This document shows positions 39,330 through 52,087 of a DNA stretch of 64,000 bases, in pieces. Numbering within the stretch: position 1 is the first letter of the stretch; every line of letters begins with the position of its first letter. Location: the NCBI GenBank assembly GCA_037043235.1, contig JAWRVZ010000029.1, positions 3,910,501 to 3,974,500 of the forward strand, read 5' to 3'. The notes under the pieces are model-generated. The model ran no database searches and was not told the DNA's origin. It saw only the letters and a list, made by a program, of their open reading frames with translations. The translations under genes were made by a program, and so were the position numbers. This DNA is from Rhodeus uyekii. Taxonomy: Eukaryota; Chordata; Actinopteri; Cypriniformes; Acheilognathidae.

Positions 39330-41600
39330 TGTCGGTTCCAATATTTGCATGATGCAATGCATCCTGTTCTTCTGACACACAACTTAGATATTTCTAAGCT
39401 GTTATTTACAGGATGGCTTAATGTAAGAGACTTAAAAAGCCCAGCTGCTGCTTCTCTTTAATTTAAAAAAAGAAAGTAGATTATAAATGGAAGCAAGTTC
39501 TAGATCAGTGCCGAAGTGGAGCGATCCCTATGCAATTCTGTAAATATTACGTGTGTGTGTGTATATATATAATACTAGATGCTTAAGTCTGGTTTACACA
39601 AGGACTATGATATACAGTAATACCTTGAGATATGAGCGTCCTGACATACGAGCAAGCCTTCTGGCAAATTTTTCCTTTGAGATATGAGTAAATATTTGAG
39701 GTATGAGCAGCAGCTCAAGCTGCCTTATTTATGCAGTAATTGCATATATTCTCCACTAGAGGGCCACCGTGGTTTTACAGCGGGAGGTTACCGGGGGCGA
39801 CGAGTGACTCATGAGTATTAAGCTGGGAGCAGCACGAGTTTTGTGTGTTCAGTAATAAATATGAGGTTCTGAGGCTATCCAATACACTACACGGGAAGAA
39901 ACACTACACTTCCCTATTATGTTTGCATTATATACGTTATCCTTCCCTCCTCCTCCGCACATGCCGCCATTAGACGCTACTGTATCGTCTGTCTCGAAGG
40001 TAAGAACTCATCATTGAACCCAAAATTTATTTTGTCACAGGAATCCTTATATACGATCATTTGTGTGTGTGTGTTTATCTTTTGCAATTAAAAACATGTT
40101 TTTTCATTGTTATTAGCACTAATAAGAGTTTTAGAGGGGTTAATTTTTCCCCGTCATTTCTTATGGGAAAAAATTATTTGAGATTCAAAAAATTCGAGTT
40201 ACGAGCTCGATCCTGGAATGGTTTATGCACGTATCTCAAGGTATTACTGTAGTTCAAAAAAGTTAAAAAGAACAACAGAGTCCACATCACAACGATATAT
40301 CCAACGGAGAAGTGATTACTGGAGTCACTTTATGATTTTTCCATCTGATGAATAAAAACATTGTCAGCCAATCAGAATCCATCATGCTGAGCTCCAGCAG
40401 TTAAAGCAACAAAGAACAAAACTGCATGCTTATGGTAAACAATGATATAGTGTGTTTGTGTAGGTGTTAATATAGTTTCTGCTCTTGGTGTGAACTGGCC
40501 TTAATGTAGGAACTCCTAAAACACAGTCGTTTGAGTGTCTTTACCTCTATGCAAGAAAATATGACAACACAAGCAAAAAACAAAATGTCCCTTTAATTTC
40601 CTTTTACCTTATTAGGTCGTGATTTGACGTCGTTTGCATTTTGAAGCAAAAGCAAGTTCACCCAAATTGAAAAATCTTTGAATCATTAATAACGTGTCGC
40701 TTCAAACCGGTTTGACTTTAAATAAATGAACCAGTTGACTTTTGTTTGAATATAACATTTCCTTGCAGTAAATAAAAACATCTTACATTTGCAACAACCA
40801 AAATGTTTATTGAATTAAATCATCATGAAATTCCATACAAGATGCAAATGTGTCACATTAAGGAAAGTCGTAATTTAATTTTAATTAATTTTTTTGGATT
40901 TAAGTGAGACAAAGCAATGGCAGGTTACACTGAGGGTGAGGAGGAAAACAAACCAAAAAACAAAAACATTAAATCAAACACCCATGAAATCTTAACAGGA
41001 AGTGATTGACTGATTGCTTTGGACAGGAAATATGTAAGAATATAGTCTAGAACCCAAGAATGATATGAAACCAGATCTCCAGCCCACCAGATAAGACCGC
41101 AAACATGCCATCAACCAAACTAAATGAATAAAGGATGATAATAAGACTAAATCCCTGGAATGATTGGCTGCTGAATGGACAAGTTTGTTAAACCCAGTTT
41201 GTCTATGCAGCAGCGATCAGCTAGAATACGCTTTCAAATCCACAATCTAATGATTTGGAGACCAGGATCATAAGTGCTAAATGCATTAGCCTCAGTGAAG
41301 CGCACAAAATAGTTTATCCCCAACAAAACATCTCAAGAATAAACCCAATTCTTACAGTTCATGCTTTACTCAAGCGACCCCCACCCTCCCCAAAAAAAGT
41401 GTCCCATCTCTCTGTTCTTGTTCCGATACTCTTTCATAGTTTCTTCCGTTTTCATCAGCACAGTCCAGACTCGTCTAAAATCAGTAACTCTAGATCAACG
41501 GCTTCTAAGTTAAGTTCTGTCTGTAATTTATGTCAAGAAACCCAGTGAGAAAAAGCTATAGTAGAGTATTGGAACTGGACATGAACTCTTTTGACCCTTT
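39330..41600. other. Convergent spacer between rbx1 and st13
   Basis: No gene. The main content is the complete TA-flanked element at 39615-40249. The last 700 bp before the st13 stop probably include its 3' UTR, with a minus-strand AATAAA (TTTATT) at about 40807. Confidence 0.5.
39615..40249. mobile_element. Complete 635-bp TA-flanked TIR element (CAGTAATACCTTGAGATA family)
   Basis: Begins TA|CAGTAATACCTTGAGATATG and ends with its inverse, ATCTCAAGGTATTACTG|TA. Subterminal TACGAGC/GCTCGTA-type words recur, so both ends can fold. The interior has no transposase, so it is non-autonomous. Related copies are at 13188 (half) and 59052 (short). Confidence 0.85.
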
Positions 41601-44600
41601 TTAGGGCTGCTGGCCGCCAAACTTGGAGCTGAGTTTGTTGATCAGGGCCATGATCTTAGGGTTGCCCTGGTACTTGGCGATGTTGGCGGGGTTCTGCGCC
41701 ACATCCTGGAACGCTGCCATCACCTCTGGGTCCTGGAAAATGACAATGCATTAACAATTTACAATCAGATGAGGTTATTTTGGACATTTATGAATCGGAT
41801 CCAATGCTAACTGGCCATTAGTAATCCAAAGTATAAGAAAGTCATAGTGATTACCGTATTTTCCTGCATATAACCCACAGGTTATACCAGATTTTACAAA
41901 CCCCGCAGGGGGGAGGGGGGTTTGCGGGCTAAATCACAAATTTTTTACATGTAATAATATTTCAATATATTTGTTACATCCTGAAGGACGTAGATCATTC
42001 AAACATATAAGAGTACAATGTGAAAAATTTATTGAATGTTTATTGAGCAACAGATTATCTGTGAAAATAAATCACGTGTTTTTAATTTTTAATTTAAAAA
42101 CACAGAAACAAAATTATTTTAAAAAGAAAAGATTCTTAAAAATCCCATTATAATTTAATAAAACTTTAAAATAGTATTTTATTGTATATTATTTCGCCCC
42201 AACAGCAGGGTCACCCTTTACCCCAAATACCATCATTTTACATATTCTTCCTTTACTGAAAAACTGTTGCTTTAACTACCTTAAATCAATCTGACAAATA
42301 TACCTACGTCTAAAAATATATATAATTTTATCGTTTCTCATTTGCTACATAAAGAAACATTAAAAATCAGATCAAATTAGCACATAACTTTACGTTGCTG
42401 TCCGCAAGGATCAGTCAAATTTCCACGTGCATCTATGTCCATGTAATTGATCAAACCGTTTAAACCTCAGCAGTATCTGGTTTATTTTACCTGCATGGAC
42501 ATGAGAACCTCAGGGTCATTAAATAGCTCGTTAAGTCCAGGCATCCCAAACGGAGGAGCTCCACCTGGGAACCCAGCACCTCCTGAACGATCAGAACAAA
42601 TGCATCAACTTTCAAATGACACGACAAAAGCCTTCAGTGCATAAGAGGAGAGACAGACGTGCTTTACATAGTACATTAATGTAATGTCAAAAGAAATCTC
42701 TTGAATAAATCATTACTTTAGCAGTGCAGTCTTCTAAATAAAACATGGTGTATCATATACAGAAATATTTTAACGGAAGATACCTGGGAATCCTGGGAAT
42801 CCTCCATGTGCCCCTCCTGCCTGCTGTCTGGCTTCCTCTTCCTGCACACACACACACACTCACATTAATAAGACCGGCTCTGCAGAAAATGATGATTCAG
42901 TGGCTTGATGCAAATTCACTCATTTCTTACCCTCTGTGCTCTCTCATGCTCCTCCCTCGCTTTCTTCACTCGTTCTTGCCGTGCTTTGACCTCCCGTTCC
43001 TCTCGCTTGCGTTCATATTTGCGCCGGTGCTCAATGATTTTATTGGCCTGTGAGGAAACGGTGGGATCAAATGAGACGCACATTTTTTTTTTACGTACAT
43101 CAACAATTTTAAGCAACAGCAATATGCTTTAAAATGTCATGTTTTGTCTAATTAATTTTTTTATATTCAAAAAATTAAATATTGTTAAATTGTGTAAAGG
43201 AAGGTATTTTTACAGGTTTTCTTTTTCACGTGACAAGAAGACTAAAACAAGAAACTATTTCATTTAAAAGACCTCTATGGTCCATCATGACTATACTGAA
43301 ATTAGGAAATCTCTTAAAAAATACCAAATGATTTGACAATATTACACAAGCTTGGTTCATGATTATTCATGACATTTATAAAACACTATGATGTATTTAG
43401 AGTCATTTAAGGGTTAGTTAACCAAACATTATAATTCTGTCATTCGTTACTCACCCTCATGTTGATCTAAAGACTTTCTTTCTTCTTCAGAAAACAAATT
43501 AAATTTGTCTTTTTAATGAAATCTGCTATTTTTCTCTCTCTCTCCATTGACGGGCTATGCAACTACCACTTTCAAGCCCCAGAAAGGTAGTGAATAAAGT
43601 TTAATTTAGAGGTAAAGTGGTAAATTATGATTTTTTTTAACAAGCAAAGCATTCATGTCACTTCATAAAATTGAGATTAAATCACTGATGTCATGTGGAT
43701 TACTTTAATGATGTCTTTACTAGCTTTCTGGGGCTTGAAAGTGGTAGTTGCACAACCCGTCAATGGAGAGACAGAAAGAAATCAGATTTCATTAAAAGAT
43801 CTTAATTTCCTAAGATGAACGAAAGTCTTACTGGTTTAGATGGACATGAGGGTGAGTAATTAATGACAGAATTGTCATTTATGAGTGAATTAAGCCTTAA
43901 AACTTAAACCATTATGATTTTATTAAATTACATTATTTTAGAGCTGCAGGCCTCAACAAACTTCCAATAGGCCTCGAGATGACTTTCAATAATTAAAAAG
44001 ACAAAAAAAGCATACATGTGGAAAGTCAAAAACTAAAAACCTAAAATAAAGTCTTATTATTTGGTTAATTTTATAACAAATATACAGGGGTTGGACAAAG
44101 AAAGTGAAACACTGGCCAATATAGTGTAGGAGTTTAATATCTATATACGCGTCTTGCTGGCTCAACTGTGATCAGGACAGCAAGTCTTTGTGGTGCATCA
44201 AGAGCTATAGTATCCAGGGTAATGAAGCGTCAACCACATCCCACAGGAGTAACCGATGACGCAAGAGCCTGAAAGCAGTTCAGGTACTGACCCGGATTGT
44301 ATCCAAACACATAAAACCACAGCTGCCCAAATCACTTCATCTAGACTCTCCTGTTTCCATCAAAACTGTTCGTCAGGAGCTGAAATATTCATGGTCGGGC
44401 TGCTACAGTCAAATCTTAGTCACTCGTGCCAATGCCAAATGTCGGTTTCATTGGTGCAAACGGTGCAAATCCTGGACTGTGGACATCGTTATTGTTCCGA
44501 GTCCACCTTCATCGTCTTCCCCACATCCGTGTGTTAAAGTGTGAAGCTCCAAAGAGGTTTAACACCTGGACTGTTGATGCTCAGATTGAAGCACGGGGTG

Positions 44601-47600
44601 GATCAGTGATGCTTTGGGCTTTAATATCACGGCGTTCCCCACTGTGCTTGATGACTGCCAAAGACTACCGAACCATTCTGGAGGACCGTGTGCTCCTAAA
44701 CTAATCTTTTGATTCTCTTTGGGGTATTTTGGAGGAGCAAATCAAAAAACATTTTTCTTTATCAGTACCGCAAAGCGACCTGGTCACTTTTCTGGAAGAG
44801 GAATGGCGTAAAATCCCTCTGGCCACTGTGAAGAACTTGTATCTGCATTCCTGCTGAACTGCAAGACGGATTGATGCTGTCTTGGCTGCAAAAAGAAGCC
44901 CTTCAGCATACTAATAAATTATTCTAGTCTAAAACCAGGTGTTTCATTTTCACTGTCCAACCCCTGTACATCTTAATTAAACCAATCTCACAAATATTTT
45001 ATCTGCTAGGAATTGGGCAAAAGGGTGGCCTTCAAATATGATTGTAGACAATGTCTTACAATCAAAAGGGATGTAAGTTTCTCTGGATGGCAGTTGCAAC
45101 AACTGTTCTCCAAAAAATAATCCCACCGGCTCAAACGTCTTTGTGGAATTAGAGTTTGGCACAGATACCTTTGGTTGGACATCTTTCAGCATGGCACTGG
45201 CCTCGTCATCATAGTCCAGTTTACAGGCCATCGCCAGGTCTCGAGCGGCTTCCTCCCAATGGCCAAGCAACCTGTGAGAATGAAAGACCTTCATCAGCAG
45301 GAAAACACTAACATAAGTGTACGAGACGAGTCAAGCCAATGAAAATGCATTGCAGTCCGTTACCTGTGCGCCTTCCCCCTCCATTTATAAGGCTGGGCTG
45401 AGTCTGGGTTGATGTCGATGGCTCTGTCACAGTCTCTGATGGCAGCGTTGGGCTTCTGCATCTTCACGTAAACACTGAAAGTCACAAACAGATACAGGCA
45501 ATCAGCACTGCAGCCAATCAGAAAACAGGTCGGTAAATCCACAGAAAGGATTGGTTGATACCTGGCTCTTTTGGCATACAAAATGGCCAATTTCGGGTTG
45601 AGTTTGATGGCATCTGTGAAGAGATCTAGAGCTTTCTGTAGGTCACCTGAAAAGTTGGCATGTTTTGTTTAATCCCATTATGAATTATTACCACAACTAA
45701 GGAAATGTAAACTATGATTACATTGCAATAATGTAAGATCTCACCATCTCCCAACGCTCCGATAGCTTCCATCTTCTTCTCATTGGCCTGGTCCATCATC
45801 TCATCTGTGATCTGAGATTAAAATAAAACAGTTCCATCATCCCGTTTGTATAATTTCCCTTTATACTAAGAACATGATTAAAGCCTTGAACAAACTTTTT
45901 GTAATTTACGACACTATAGTTGAAGGATTGGCCCAACACAACAGTCTTGGCATCAATGGTTAAAGCCAAGACTTTTATATAAACATCATCTTTGCATATC
46001 AAATGAGTAACTGTGGTTTGCCTGAACGGCTTATTGCTACATCTTGACCAGAAAACCGTGACTCAAATTTCTGAACACTAAATAGGAATTGTTGCTGTGT
46101 AAATGTGAGTGATCGTGTTCAAAAGTCATTTTTTTCTGATTTCTGTAACCTAAAATGATGGATTTTCCTGCAGCTTTTCTTAAATATTGCTGTAGTATTT
46201 GCTGTAGGAGTAAGAATACAATTACTAGTAAATCCTTTGAGCATAATTACTGAAATCATACACAAAGCAAGCGGTGAGATCAACTTTGCAGAGAATTGAG
46301 CTAGACAACGACGCTTGTACAATGTAACAGATTTCAAATTAGACATTTCAAATGGTTTAAACTATTACGTAATGTTTTGGCACTTTTATTATAGTACATT
46401 GATTTTAAATTTTTACAGCTTGCATGATTGCATTCATAAAATATTAAAACTGTTTAGCGGATATTAATATAAATCAGATTTTTTTTTTTTCATTAACAAG
46501 GACAAAATGCAGGTAGTCAAATAATTCAGCGACAGCTTGAATTTGCATTTATTCTTGATACGTTATCATAGTACAAAAAGATTTTTTGGAAATTTAGATT
46601 TTTCATAATAGGAGCCGTTTATGGCTACAAATAAAATGGTCATTGCAGTTTCATACTGCATTTACCTCCAGGTTCTCGTAGTCGCCCATCTCCTGAGGAT
46701 CATCGGTATCAGGCTCAATCACTCCTTCATTGTCAATTTCTGGAGAAATGAATGCCAGTTCATGTTCACATAACAGCATAATGTAAATAGAAGAAACTGT
46801 TGTAACAAAATATGGGCATATTCTCCAATCATTCAAATAAACAAGCACTTAAATATATGCAGCATTATTACTATTTTAAATACTTTTATTCAGCAATGTA
46901 TTCAATAGAGACATTCATTATGTTACAAAAGACTAAGACTGTTCTTTTCAATCAAAACGTATCAAGGTTTGCAAAAAATAAAGCTGCAAAACTTCTTTCT
47001 TAATCAAAAATAATTCTTAAAACATTAAAGCAACATATTAGAATGGATAACGTCGAAGACTAAAAAAAGAAAACATGGGAGAAAACGGTAGTGTATACTT
47101 TAAATTGCAATGCATCTCTTAGCCTCAATGATGCAAGTGAGTTTCAATCAGATTCAAACCGTCTCTAAACAAAACATCGGTGACTATTGCGACGAGTCCT
47201 GCACCGGTCCTGTTTGATAAACCCACAATACTCAACACAGTACCTGACCCAGCATCCGAAAGCAGAACTAATTCAGAAGTCATCGACCAAAAAAAACCGC
47301 ACCTGCATTAAATCTGCTACATCAGGTAGACAAAATTGATTTATTTTCTCATGTAACAAGCAATCAAACAAACATTAGGAATTACGAATTGATGCATGCA
47401 AGAAAAACAGATGCGACCCAACGTGGTAATAATCAAATTTAAAAAGATGCGAACGTGCATCTGTGATATAAACAATAAAAAAACGTACACAAGCTATTTT
47501 TAACAAATGTGCATAACTGTGCACCTCTGTAAAAGTCACACCGTAGGCTAGATACAAGCACTGAGGTTTCTATAAATTAACAGAACAATGCAGAATATGA

Positions 47601-49887
47601 GCCTTTGCGGTCATACAATATTGGGGATATTGTAGCAGAGTCACAATGCATTTAAACACAGTTGTCGCTCCTGAAACTCTGTAGTTTAGGGTATACGTGG
47701 CCGCTGGACCTCTTAGCAGCATGCAAAAAAAAAAATCAGTTTTCAGTGCTAGAAATCATGTTGTAACTAGAAACCTTTGATGTTCATGAACAAAAGAGCA
47801 CAGGGCCATTTGAAAGCCGCAGCATATCAGCGTGTACTAATTGTGTCGACCCACAGTTTGTGGGACCCACATTTCACCCGTGCCTATTGATTCCCAACCT
47901 GCATCGCAAATGACTAAGGCCACGTCCACACGAAGCCGGTGCATTCCCTATCCGATCTTTTTTTTTCCTCGTTCTAAAAAAAAAAATTCTGTAAACACAG
48001 CATCGTCTCAAGAAATATCAGCGTACACATGAAACCACTAAAACCAACTGAAAACGGTGTATTATATATGCCAGACCAGTATGGGGCGCTGTAATTCTGC
48101 CACAGATATACACTATACACAGAGAAGAAGACTTTGAGCATGTGCATAACCTTGCGCACTGTATACGAACCAAGAAGACGACGAAGATGGCGAACGCAAC
48201 AACTTTAACAGCAAGAGCGGAGTCTTTCGTATGGACTGACGACGAAGTCAAACTACTACTTAGATTCACACTCGACTACAAGTCCACTAAGCTCAAAGAA
48301 AACATTGACTGGGAGTCGTGTCACTCTAAATATTGTATGGCGTATGGTGTTGTCGATTATCGCTTGCTGCTTCAATTGCATAGAAGCAATAGATTTTAAA
48401 GTAATAAAGCTAGTAGTCCCAAAACGCCGGATCCGTGTGGACGAAACGCCAATGCGACAAAAAATGTGTACGTGTACAGTGATGGACGGGTCCCAAGTAA
48501 ATGTTATTTTACATAAAACTTAGGGGTTCACGTGTGCAGGACTCTGGCATGCTCTCTAACACCTTTACCTTCAAAAGTTTAGCTAAAATCATCTCTATGA
48601 TACTGCAATACTGATTTTGATGTGGCTTTAAAGGTTAATTTTAGAGCCTGGATATCAGATTCACATCAAACTCTTTTGGCATCGGTTTCGTTGTCTACAA
48701 ATTACCCTAGTTTGAATATCAAAAAACAAGGCTGATTCTGCCACAGAGAGAGAAATCATGAGACGGGTGACGTCAGCAAGTCTGGAAAACATTTAGAGCC
48801 ATTACCAAGCCATAATAAAGGCCAGAGCGATGGCATATGAGGAGCAAACAAAAGATATTAGAGTCAACATACCCACTTCACTCTCTTCAGTCTCAGATGC
48901 CGGGGCAGGTTCGGGTTCATGACCTGCTTTGGGGGCCCCATCACATGGACAGCTTCCCTATAAGCAAATGAAACAATGAGACAATAGCAATCACTTTACT
49001 AAAAACCCTATAGTAAAGCAGCCATAATACAATAACAGTACAGCTTGCATTCATCTAAATAAGTGACTGTTATTTCTATTATTAAAGATATACAGTGATC
49101 CCTCGTTTATCGCGGTTAACCCCCCCGCGATATGTGAAAATCTGCGAAGTAGGATTGGCCCCCCTAGGAATTTCCGTATATGTGTGTGTGTAGGTACCAG
49201 AATGTTTAAAATATGTATATTTATACTTTAAATATATTTTATTTAAATCTATTTAATTATAAAACCTTAATATTATACATTTACTCTCTCTCATACGATA
49301 CGTATTATGGTGTTCTCATCAATGACAGTAGTATCTTGACACTCCAGTGATGACGACGATGACAGACTTGTGCGGTTCGATGATGATGATGGTGTTACTG
49401 CACTGGTATAATGAGGCCTTTAAATCAGTTCGGGAAGCGCCTCATCGTCAGATATCGGCGCTGGATCTTCAACATTTGCTTCTGAGAGAGGCGAAGAGGC
49501 TCCACTCCACTCGTGCTCTCATTGGTCAATCTCGCGCCGGGAACCAATCACGTGTCTTGTCTGAGTGCCGTGGGTGTGTACAGAGTTTCGCTCTTCGTCT
49601 GGCATCCTGGGAAACGGTTTCTCTCGCATCACGATGAAGCAACGCTGCTTTCCGCAATACGGCTGCCGATATGGCGGTATTTTTGAAACTTTATTTTTCA
49701 ATTAATATTTTTGAAAAATCCGCGATGCACTGAGACCGCGAAACTTGAACCACGAAGTGGCGATGGATTACTATACCGGTGCACCAGATAAATTTGTTGT
49801 TTATTCTTTGCATCAATTAAAACTGATCTAGATCTTGGATTTTATACTAACACATTTCCTGTATACATACACAAATCTCTCTCTCTC

Positions 49888-49943
<56 letters not shown>

Positions 49944-50396
49944 GGTGAGTAACAATGCCAGTGAATTAGTGATTCCTTTTCCTACCTTGCATGATGAGCT
50001 GTCATTCTTTGTTGGTATTGGTACGTTTGCTCCCATCCTACAATAAAGTAACACACTTTAGTAACATTACAATCGTCATACACGCATGCATTATGCGTCT
50101 ATGCGCTCCACTGGAGCTTTCTGGGGACCACATGTCAAGCAGGATGTGGGGTGTGACTGCACTAAACTTTGCATGGAAACCTCGCATGTCGCATTTGATC
50201 AAAACAACAGTGAAAATCACGACATTTGGAATTAATGCAGAATACAAAACTATGAAAAACACAAGTGAGATCCATAAGTCACTGACCCCTGCAACCATGT
50301 CTTAAAGAAGCTCATCTCTGGCAGATGCAGCACGGATGGATTCTCTTTGCACAGCTGCACAAAGGCCTTTAACTCCGTCACTTTCCGCGAGTCCAT
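41601..50396 (-). CDS. st13: Hsc70-interacting protein (Hip, suppressor of tumorigenicity 13)
   Basis: Twelve exons: 50396-50287, 50037-49986, 48957-48873, 46739-46666, 45811-45745, 45646-45562, 45474-45364, 45271-45169, 43047-42931, 42841-42784, 42582-42491 and 41732-41601. All phases agree and give 361 residues (human is 369). An N-terminal dimerisation region (MDSRKVTELKAFVQLCKENP) leads to an acidic linker (EPEPAPASETEESEVEID). Three TPRs follow (KALDLFTDAIKLNPKLAILY, NAAIRDCDRAIDINPDSAQP, LLGHWEEAARDLAMACKLDY), then a charged helix (RRKYERKREEREVKARQERV), a Gly/Pro-rich linker and a C-terminal DP/STI1 domain with two DPEV repeats. Hip binds the Hsp70 ATPase domain and slows ADP release. 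The exon 1 donor is GG|GTCAGT, chosen because it keeps WLQGMGAN aligned with the mammalian protein. A 5' UTR exon probably ends at 50718, spliced to 50437. Confidence 0.96.
43407..43900. mobile_element. Foldback element spanning about 490 bp, TTAA at both ends
   Basis: The left half (TTAAGGGTTAGTTAACC, TCTGTCATTCGTTACTCACC) is mirrored along its whole length by the right half (GGTGAGTAATTAATGACAGA, AAGCCTTAA). The inner words TCCATTGACGGGCTATGCAA and CTACCACTTTCAAGCCCCAG also recur inverted. A TTAA at each end fits piggyBac-type insertion. It lies in the st13 intron 43048-45168. Confidence 0.85.
44085..44966 (+). mobile_element. 882-bp Tc1-like transposon, both ends present, dead transposase
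   Basis: TA|CAGGGGTTGGACAAAGAAAG at the left is mirrored by ACTGTCCAACCCCTG|TA at the right. Between them a broken transposase frame can be followed: RFNTWTVDAQIEARGGSVML, a SLWGILEEQIKK box after an in-frame stop, and a WRKIPLATVKNL end. The N-terminal DNA-binding region is shortened and frameshifted. In the same st13 intron as the foldback element. Confidence 0.88.
47918..48530 (+). mobile_element. Harbinger-like element fragment with a Myb/SANT-like ORF
   Basis: Starts GGCCACGTCCACACGAAGCC and near its end has CCGTGTGGACGAAACGCC, an inverted partner. Inside, from 48187, an ATG opens MANATTLTARAESFVWTDDE followed by VKLLLRFTLDYK and IDWES, a trihelix/Myb-like start of the kind carried by PIF/Harbinger transposons. 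The frame then degrades. In the st13 intron 46740-48872. The exact ends are approximate. Confidence 0.6.
49093..49773. mobile_element. TIR element with CAGTGATCCCTCGTTTATCGCGG end
   Basis: TA precedes CAGTGATCCCTCGTTTATCG. The right end (CCGCGAAACTTGAACCACGA then TGGATTACTAT|A) is a diverged inverse. The middle is GC-rich with no transposase. It is a non-autonomous vertebrate-type element in st13 intron 2. The right border is approximate. Confidence 0.65.
49878..49941. repeat. Compound (CT)n(AT)n(GT)n microsatellite
   Basis: TCTCTCTCTCTATATATATA then a GT run to about 49941, some 45 bp downstream of st13 exon 2 in transcript direction. Confidence 0.9.
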
Positions 50397-50436
50397 TTCC
50401 ACAACAGGAATCCAACTCAAGCAGAGAAAACAATGT

Positions 50437-50880
50437 GCTGGAAAACAAGGAAGCGTGTGTTATTATCCCGGTCATATGACGTGTCCGATCAGCCCCCGAG
50501 ACTAATGCATTCTCGACAGTACCGAAGCCAAAAACAGCAGAGGAACTGTCTAATGCAACAGTGCGGCAAATGAGCAGTAATTAGTGTTGCACGGGATTAA
50601 CGCACGCGCTGCATAGAAGCTTCTGGAAAAAACGCGCGGTGTGTTAAATAAACATGCTATTTTAATCCATCTGTCTTTACATGTTCATTAAGAGATGAAA
50701 AAACATTAACGGTGTACCTGAAAGAGCAAAGTCCCTAAAACGCGCTTCCCCGGCAGCGATTTGAGGGTCGCGAGATTGAACTCGCTCTACACGCGCGAGA
50801 CTGTGATTTCTGCGCATGCGCGAGTTACACCGACAAAAACAAAGCGACAGGCGTAAAATACGCGACGTGATCAAGATTCG
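50437..50880 (-). promoter_or_regulatory. st13: st13 promoter and CpG-rich leader
   Basis: CpG density rises sharply in 50580-50880 (GCGCATGCGCGAG, CTACACGCGCGAG). A minus-strand donor (TTTCAG|GTACACC at 50718/50717) and an acceptor (TTTTCCAG|CACATTG at 50438/50437) define a noncoding first exon and a second exon that carries the ATG at 50396. Confidence 0.6.
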
Positions 50881-50899
50881 CGGTACTATTGTGGAAAAT

Positions 50900-52075
50900 T
50901 TAATAATATATTATTATTTATATTATATATTTGATTGAAATTTATACACAAACATGTACAAGTGAAAGTGAAAGCAGACATTGATCAAAATAAAATAAAA
51001 CCCCTTCAATTGTTTTATTTTGCTTTCTCTCTCTCTCTGTTGTTGGTCGATGTTTGTCTTTGCATTTAAAAGTCTGTCCTTTTCGGAAAAATACACACCA
51101 TAAATATTGAATTACTATTTAGAATTTCCATTTAAGATACATTTATATTTGCGTGTATTTTTTTCTTTACATTTATTTTTTTACGTTAACAATCTGTTTT
51201 TTACATGTCTTTCCATTTATATATTTTTTAATCTGCCTTTATATGTATGCATTTTTTTACATGTCTTATATGTATTTTTTACATTTGTCTTTACATTTAT
51301 AAAAAAAAACTTACATTTGTATTTACATGTGTTTTTTACATTTGCCTTTATATGTATGCATTTTTTACCTCTTATAGGCGTTGCTTGATTTGTTTTTTAC
51401 ATGTCTTTACGTTTATTTATTTTTTTACTTTGTCTACCTTTACCTTTTTACATGTATTTTTGTCTTTATATTTTTGTACAGGTCTTTACATTTGTTCATT
51501 TTTTTTACATTTGTTTTTACATGTATTTGGCCAGAATTTTGCGTTAAAAACATTTTATAACAACTAATTGACGTCTTTCCGTCTCTAAGATCTATTCCAT
51601 ATTCTATATTTGTGTAGAGTAAAATATGTGTTTTTGTGTAAACTAAAATACAACAAAACAACAATAAGCTTCAATTTTATTTATTTTTTCCGACAATTTA
51701 GAACCATGTTATGTTTGTTTCTAATATAATACCGGAATGCTTTCAAAAAAAAAAAGAGCTATACGGGTCCTCTATCATTCAGAGTCGCAGGCTTTCTCCA
51801 TCATAACGGAGTTGTCCAATCAGAGCGCTCCGAATCCACCAATAGGAGCTGAGACTGAGTCTTACATGTGTCCGTGACTCTGTCACCTTCCCCGCGATCA
51901 TGCCTTCATCTGTGTGAGTTAAACGCTCTCGCGCGCTGTTCCTCCAGTATGTTACCGTTAGGTTAACAATCCAAAATAATTTCTGTCCATGCGTTTTTAC
52001 TGCACGTGGTTGTGCGAACGTGTTCTACCTCATGGTGAAAGTGATCCGATCAGTTAAGCTGAGCTGGAGTCTCTC
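50900..52075. other. Divergent spacer between st13 and xpnpep3
   Basis: Holds the T-rich array at 51105-51540 and, from about 51780, a GC-richer patch that is probably the xpnpep3 promoter (CCCCGCGATCATG, GCTCTCGCGCGCTG). No supported gene. Confidence 0.5.
51105..51540 (+). repeat. T-rich degenerate tandem array (TTTTTTACATGTCTTTACATT)
   Basis: Words TTTACATG, TTTACATTTG and TTTATATTTTT repeat about every 20-40 bp for 430 bp on one strand only, giving open frames rich in Phe, Leu and His with no biological meaning. Confidence 0.7.
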
Positions 52076-52087
52076 GTGCTCGCGACA

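Noticed and set aside
41853..41935. CCGTATTTTCCTGCATATAA as the end of a transposon
   Set aside because: It resembles a common fish repeat terminus, but I could not find a matching other end, so no element is listed.
50287..50290. Alternative st13 exon 1 donor at TG|GTTGCA
   Set aside because: It also keeps the frame but removes three residues (LQG) conserved in position in the mammalian protein, and GG|GTCAGT is the better donor.
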